Source: Acanthochlamys bracteata
Lineage: Eukaryota; Streptophyta; Magnoliopsida; Pandanales; Velloziaceae
NCBI GenBank assembly: GCA_019914995.1
Contig: CM034130.1
Span: forward strand, 7,564,001 to 7,628,000
Length of the DNA: 64,000 bases
Direction of reading: 5' to 3'
Shown here piece after piece: positions 60,947-64,000 of this stretch. The position numbers and the translations under genes are program-made. The notes beneath the pieces are model-generated. The model was given only the letters and a program-made list of their open reading frames with translations, searched no databases and was not told where the DNA came from. How positions within the stretch are numbered: the stretch's first letter is position 1; each line of letters begins with the position of its first letter.

Positions 60947-63582
60947 ACCAAACCGGAGGTAACCATCATTCCCATGCTTGTTAGACATATCCTTCAGGAA
61001 TGCTTTTAGATAGTTTTCTATATTAGTTAAGTTGAACCATTATAAGTTTGATCGAGTGTGTGAAATCATTTATAACTTGTTTGTAAGTGAATTGGTTAAT
61101 AGTTAGGTCAACAGACTTGTTGCAAAAGTTTGAGATCGTTAGTTTGAGTGTATTGCTCCATATATTGATTGCATTCAATCAACCGGTAGTGTTCGGTTTG
61201 ATCTATTTAATGTTAAGAAGTTCAAAGTTTTACTAGCAAGCTTTGATTGTTTTGTGATTGCTCAAGTTTTGGTCAATTTTCTACATCTTTTCTGAAGTTA
61301 ATGTTTTTATTTCTAACTTTGTATTAGTAGTAATCTATCTAGTACTTGCTATCTTTAATAAGAATGATATTACGATCTAGTAATTTCTTGGTCCTTGTTA
61401 TATTACTGGTTTGATTTCGGCAAGTTTCTGCCATTAGTGATATCGCTTGCTGTAACTTTCTAATCTGGTATCTATTTCTTGCTTTTAAACAAAGAAGCAT
61501 GAGAATGTTATCCTTTGTAAAGACAGGAACATAGGCTCTGGTTTCTGGTATAGGCTAAGGTGTTTATCCCATTGATTTTAATCAAGGCTGGAATCTTGGA
61601 GGGGCTTGCTTAAACCCTATCCAGTATCTGGATATTTGTAAAGCAACACAGGAAGCTCTGAGAATTGGCATTTATTATGCCATAGGCCTTTGGTTGTGGG
61701 AATCATCTTTTGTCGTTAAATAATTGGTCAGATTCCTTGGCATTAGTGTTTCTGCCTGGGAGGTGTTTACTTCACATGCAGAATTTTCTATCGATGTACG
61801 AACAGTTCTCTTTTATATATAGAGTAGTACAGTTTCTTTGAATGTTTTTATCTCCCATTTCAAGAGCACTTGTGTGAAACCTGATTGCTTTTGTACTCTG
61901 TTTTAATGCTTATTTAGGCTAAGTTTTATAGATTTCTTGATGTTTCTGCTCAATGCATTAATTACTGTTTTATTTGTTTGGGTTATATTTCGAATATGCT
62001 CTGTTAAGAGTATCCCATGTCTTGGTTGGTGTGACGAAATATGATGCATCTAGTACAATAATATGCTACTCTTCTCTGTTTGTGAATGTTGCAGATGGTT
62101 TAATGACAGTTTTGGTGTATTATATTTGATAATATTCTCTTGTTGCTTATTCTGATTTGTTGCTTAAGATATTCTGTTCTTCTTGACTTCAAGATATTTC
62201 TATTCGGACCCCTTGTTTGATATTTTTTAAATTATCTAGTAATATTATATTCTTTGGAGACAGCCTTTCAAGTGAGACTGAAAGTTCTAAATGTACTATT
62301 CTAGAAGTTATCAACATACACTCTGTATATCAATGCTCACCTTAAAAGCAACAATTGCAAACTAAGCCTTGAGTGGGATCGGCTACATGAATCCCTTTTT
62401 TTCATTATGTTTAGTAGTACACCAGATTCAACCAAAGATCTAATTCCTCGCCACCCTCCTAGACTAAATTAATTTTGGCCACCCCTTCTAAAGTGTTCTA
62501 CTGGAATCGCATCAGTTTTATGGACCACAACATCTTTAGGTCCAATCAATACATTTCACCTTCATTTAAGCATACATTTCCTTAACCTGTCTTCGATACA
62601 AAAGAAGAAAAAGAATCCTTCACATATCAATGGACGTGGACTGGATTAAATGCTTTAGGCTAAGAGTAATGACGCTTTGGTCATGTTGGCCTTTTGTTCA
62701 GATCCTACAATATTCTTGCACCAAACTTTTTGTGAACAAAATATTCTTGGTTTATTATTCTTGTTCCAAACTCAGAATCTTTTGCGAGCACCATCCTTAG
62801 TTTTTATTTTCTGGTATATTGGAGATGTCTTCCCATTGAACAGATGATAAAGACAATTGGAATAATGTTGGTGATGCAGGCGTCCCAAATAGCCTAATCC
62901 TTTAGCTCGTGGGGCTGTCTTAAAACAAGAAAAATGACATACATAATACTAAGGCACTCCCACCAGATTATGAGTGATGGACTGAACGTTGGAGAGGTAC
63001 TCTGGGCTTCTTGGGTCATTGCTATTCTTCAGCCCATGTACATGATCTGTAAGTTAGGTATCATTTTGGCCTGCTAGTTCAGCGTGGTCATTCAATGCTC
63101 AACAGATTGCATGGAGTATATGCTGGATTACGCTCATCTTATGATGGGCAAGATCACCAAATTTTCCCTATTGGTGACATCATTCTTTTGTCTCAGTTGC
63201 TTCCTCTCTGCAAGAGCTCATAGTCAGTTGCACATCTTTGTTATTAATTTTGCCTCCTTTGTTGGTCTCTTCAATGTGCTTTTGGTGTAAATAACTCTAA
63301 GCTTCTAAATCCTCTCCTAGAACTGCACAATGGTACATTAGGATTATATTAGACTTAGAATTTTAATTGATTTGTGATAACAGCTCTGTGTCTTCACTTT
63401 TGCTGGTTAATTGTGTTTCTCTTAGTCTAATGTGCTTGAGAGTCAAACCCAAACAGGGAATGCTTAGTTTTTCACTTATCGTATTTGAATACATTTATTA
63501 CCCTTGTATGTCTTTCTCTATGTCACATTAAATCAGGTGTTTGGCGTTCACTGTGCAATATTAACAGTGATTGTATTTGCAG
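60947..63582. other. Long intron-like stretch upstream of the RPL3 fragment
   Basis: ACCGGAG|GTAACC at 60,952-60,964 could be the remains of the short first RPL3 exon, which normally encodes Met-Ser-His-Arg, here without its ATG. The rest is T-rich and intron-like. At 62,361-62,394 it contains GAGTGGGATCGGCTACATGA, a word common in dispersed plant short repeats, so a SINE-like insertion may lie at about 62,350-62,650. No coding frame is convincing. Confidence 0.35.
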
Positions 63583-63979
63583 GAGGTTTGAACATCCAAG
63601 GCATGGTTCTCTTGGATTTCTTCCTAGAAAAAGAGCCTCACGACACAAATGAAAAGGGAAGTTCTTAGATTGCAATCAGCTAAAATCCAGGTTGTTTGTA
63701 TATCCTTTGCTATGTTTGTTTTCATTGACCAAAATTCTTTTCTACTCTATGGGTTTGTTTTTTTCCATCAAGTGTGATACTCAGCATCATTCTTGTGGGA
63801 CATTCCCATGAGAAGTGTTTGGACTGTTAGTATGTGCTCATTTTTTTCTTTATGAAACTTAATGACAGTGAAATCATTCCCTAAGGATGATCCCAGCAAG
63901 CCTCCCATGCTGACGGCTTTTCTAGGTTACAAGACTGGAATGATTCACATAGTCAGGGATGTCGACAAGCCTGGATAAA
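63583..63979 (+). pseudogene. Ribosomal protein L3 (uL3) pseudogene fragment, continues past right edge
   Basis: Two exons of cytosolic RPL3 are recognisable. 63583-63660 encodes [20 protein letters not shown]. 63869-63979 encodes [20 protein letters not shown] followed by [14 protein letters not shown] at 63,650-63,652 interrupts the first exon, a one-base shift occurs at the exon junction, and a TAA at 63,976-63,978 follows PG where the active gene continues. The intron between them (63,661-63,868) is retained, so this is a duplicated rather than a processed copy. uL3 lines the peptidyl-transferase region of the large ribosomal subunit; this copy cannot make it. Confidence 0.8.
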
Positions 63980-64000
63980 GTAGGCAAACTTCTCTTTCAA

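Noticed and set aside
1..64000. CRISPR arrays, prophage or bacterial operons
   Set aside because: No regularly spaced direct repeats with unique spacers. All genes are plant type with spliceosomal introns.

Overview
This window is nuclear DNA from a flowering plant, most likely a eudicot. It is AT-rich between genes, most genes have short GT-AG introns, and the proteins match land-plant families such as plastid import, receptor kinases, nitrate/peptide transporters and PPR proteins. I cannot name the species. I read exon boundaries from splice consensus, reading phase and family similarity; none is backed by transcript data.

Left part (1-16,400). The 5' half of the mismatch-repair gene MLH1 runs off the left edge on the minus strand. 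Next comes a complete four-exon gene for a small plastid-type DnaJ zinc-finger protein (4,677-5,255, minus). On the plus strand lies a decayed YTH-domain (m6A reader) gene (about 7.3-9.4 kb). It is followed directly by a small three-exon gene whose only domain is an Aux/IAA-type PB1 domain (10,314-10,881). The stretch 10.9-16.4 kb holds foldback repeats, a short PPR-like remnant and a GC-rich tandem repeat.

Middle part (16,400-45,700). There is an intronless CRINKLY4-related receptor kinase (plus), a CEPR2-type LRR receptor kinase (minus), a slightly aberrant tRNA-Glu(UUC) copy (minus), an NPF6.4/NRT1.3-like transporter with five exons (minus), a 14-exon TIC40 gene with an 18-nt microexon (minus), a cluster of MITEs and a long hairpin (36.9-38.9 kb), a predicted multi-pass plastid membrane protein whose model is not fully resolved (minus), and an intronless P-type PPR gene orthologous to Arabidopsis At1g74580 (minus).

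Right part (45,700-64,000). A BAM3-type LRR receptor kinase (minus) is followed by a broken LINE retrotransposon (54.1-58.3 kb, minus), a hAT-type MITE with an exact 8-bp target duplication, AT-rich repeats, and an intron-containing ribosomal protein L3 pseudogene fragment at the right edge (plus).

The genes are individually regulated eukaryotic units, not an operon. Two loose themes stand out. Three receptor kinases lie within 35 kb, each with a short upstream ORF close to its start codon. Three loci (DnaJ-like zinc finger, TIC40, the predicted membrane protein) encode predicted plastid proteins. I found no CRISPR array, phage or bacterial system.
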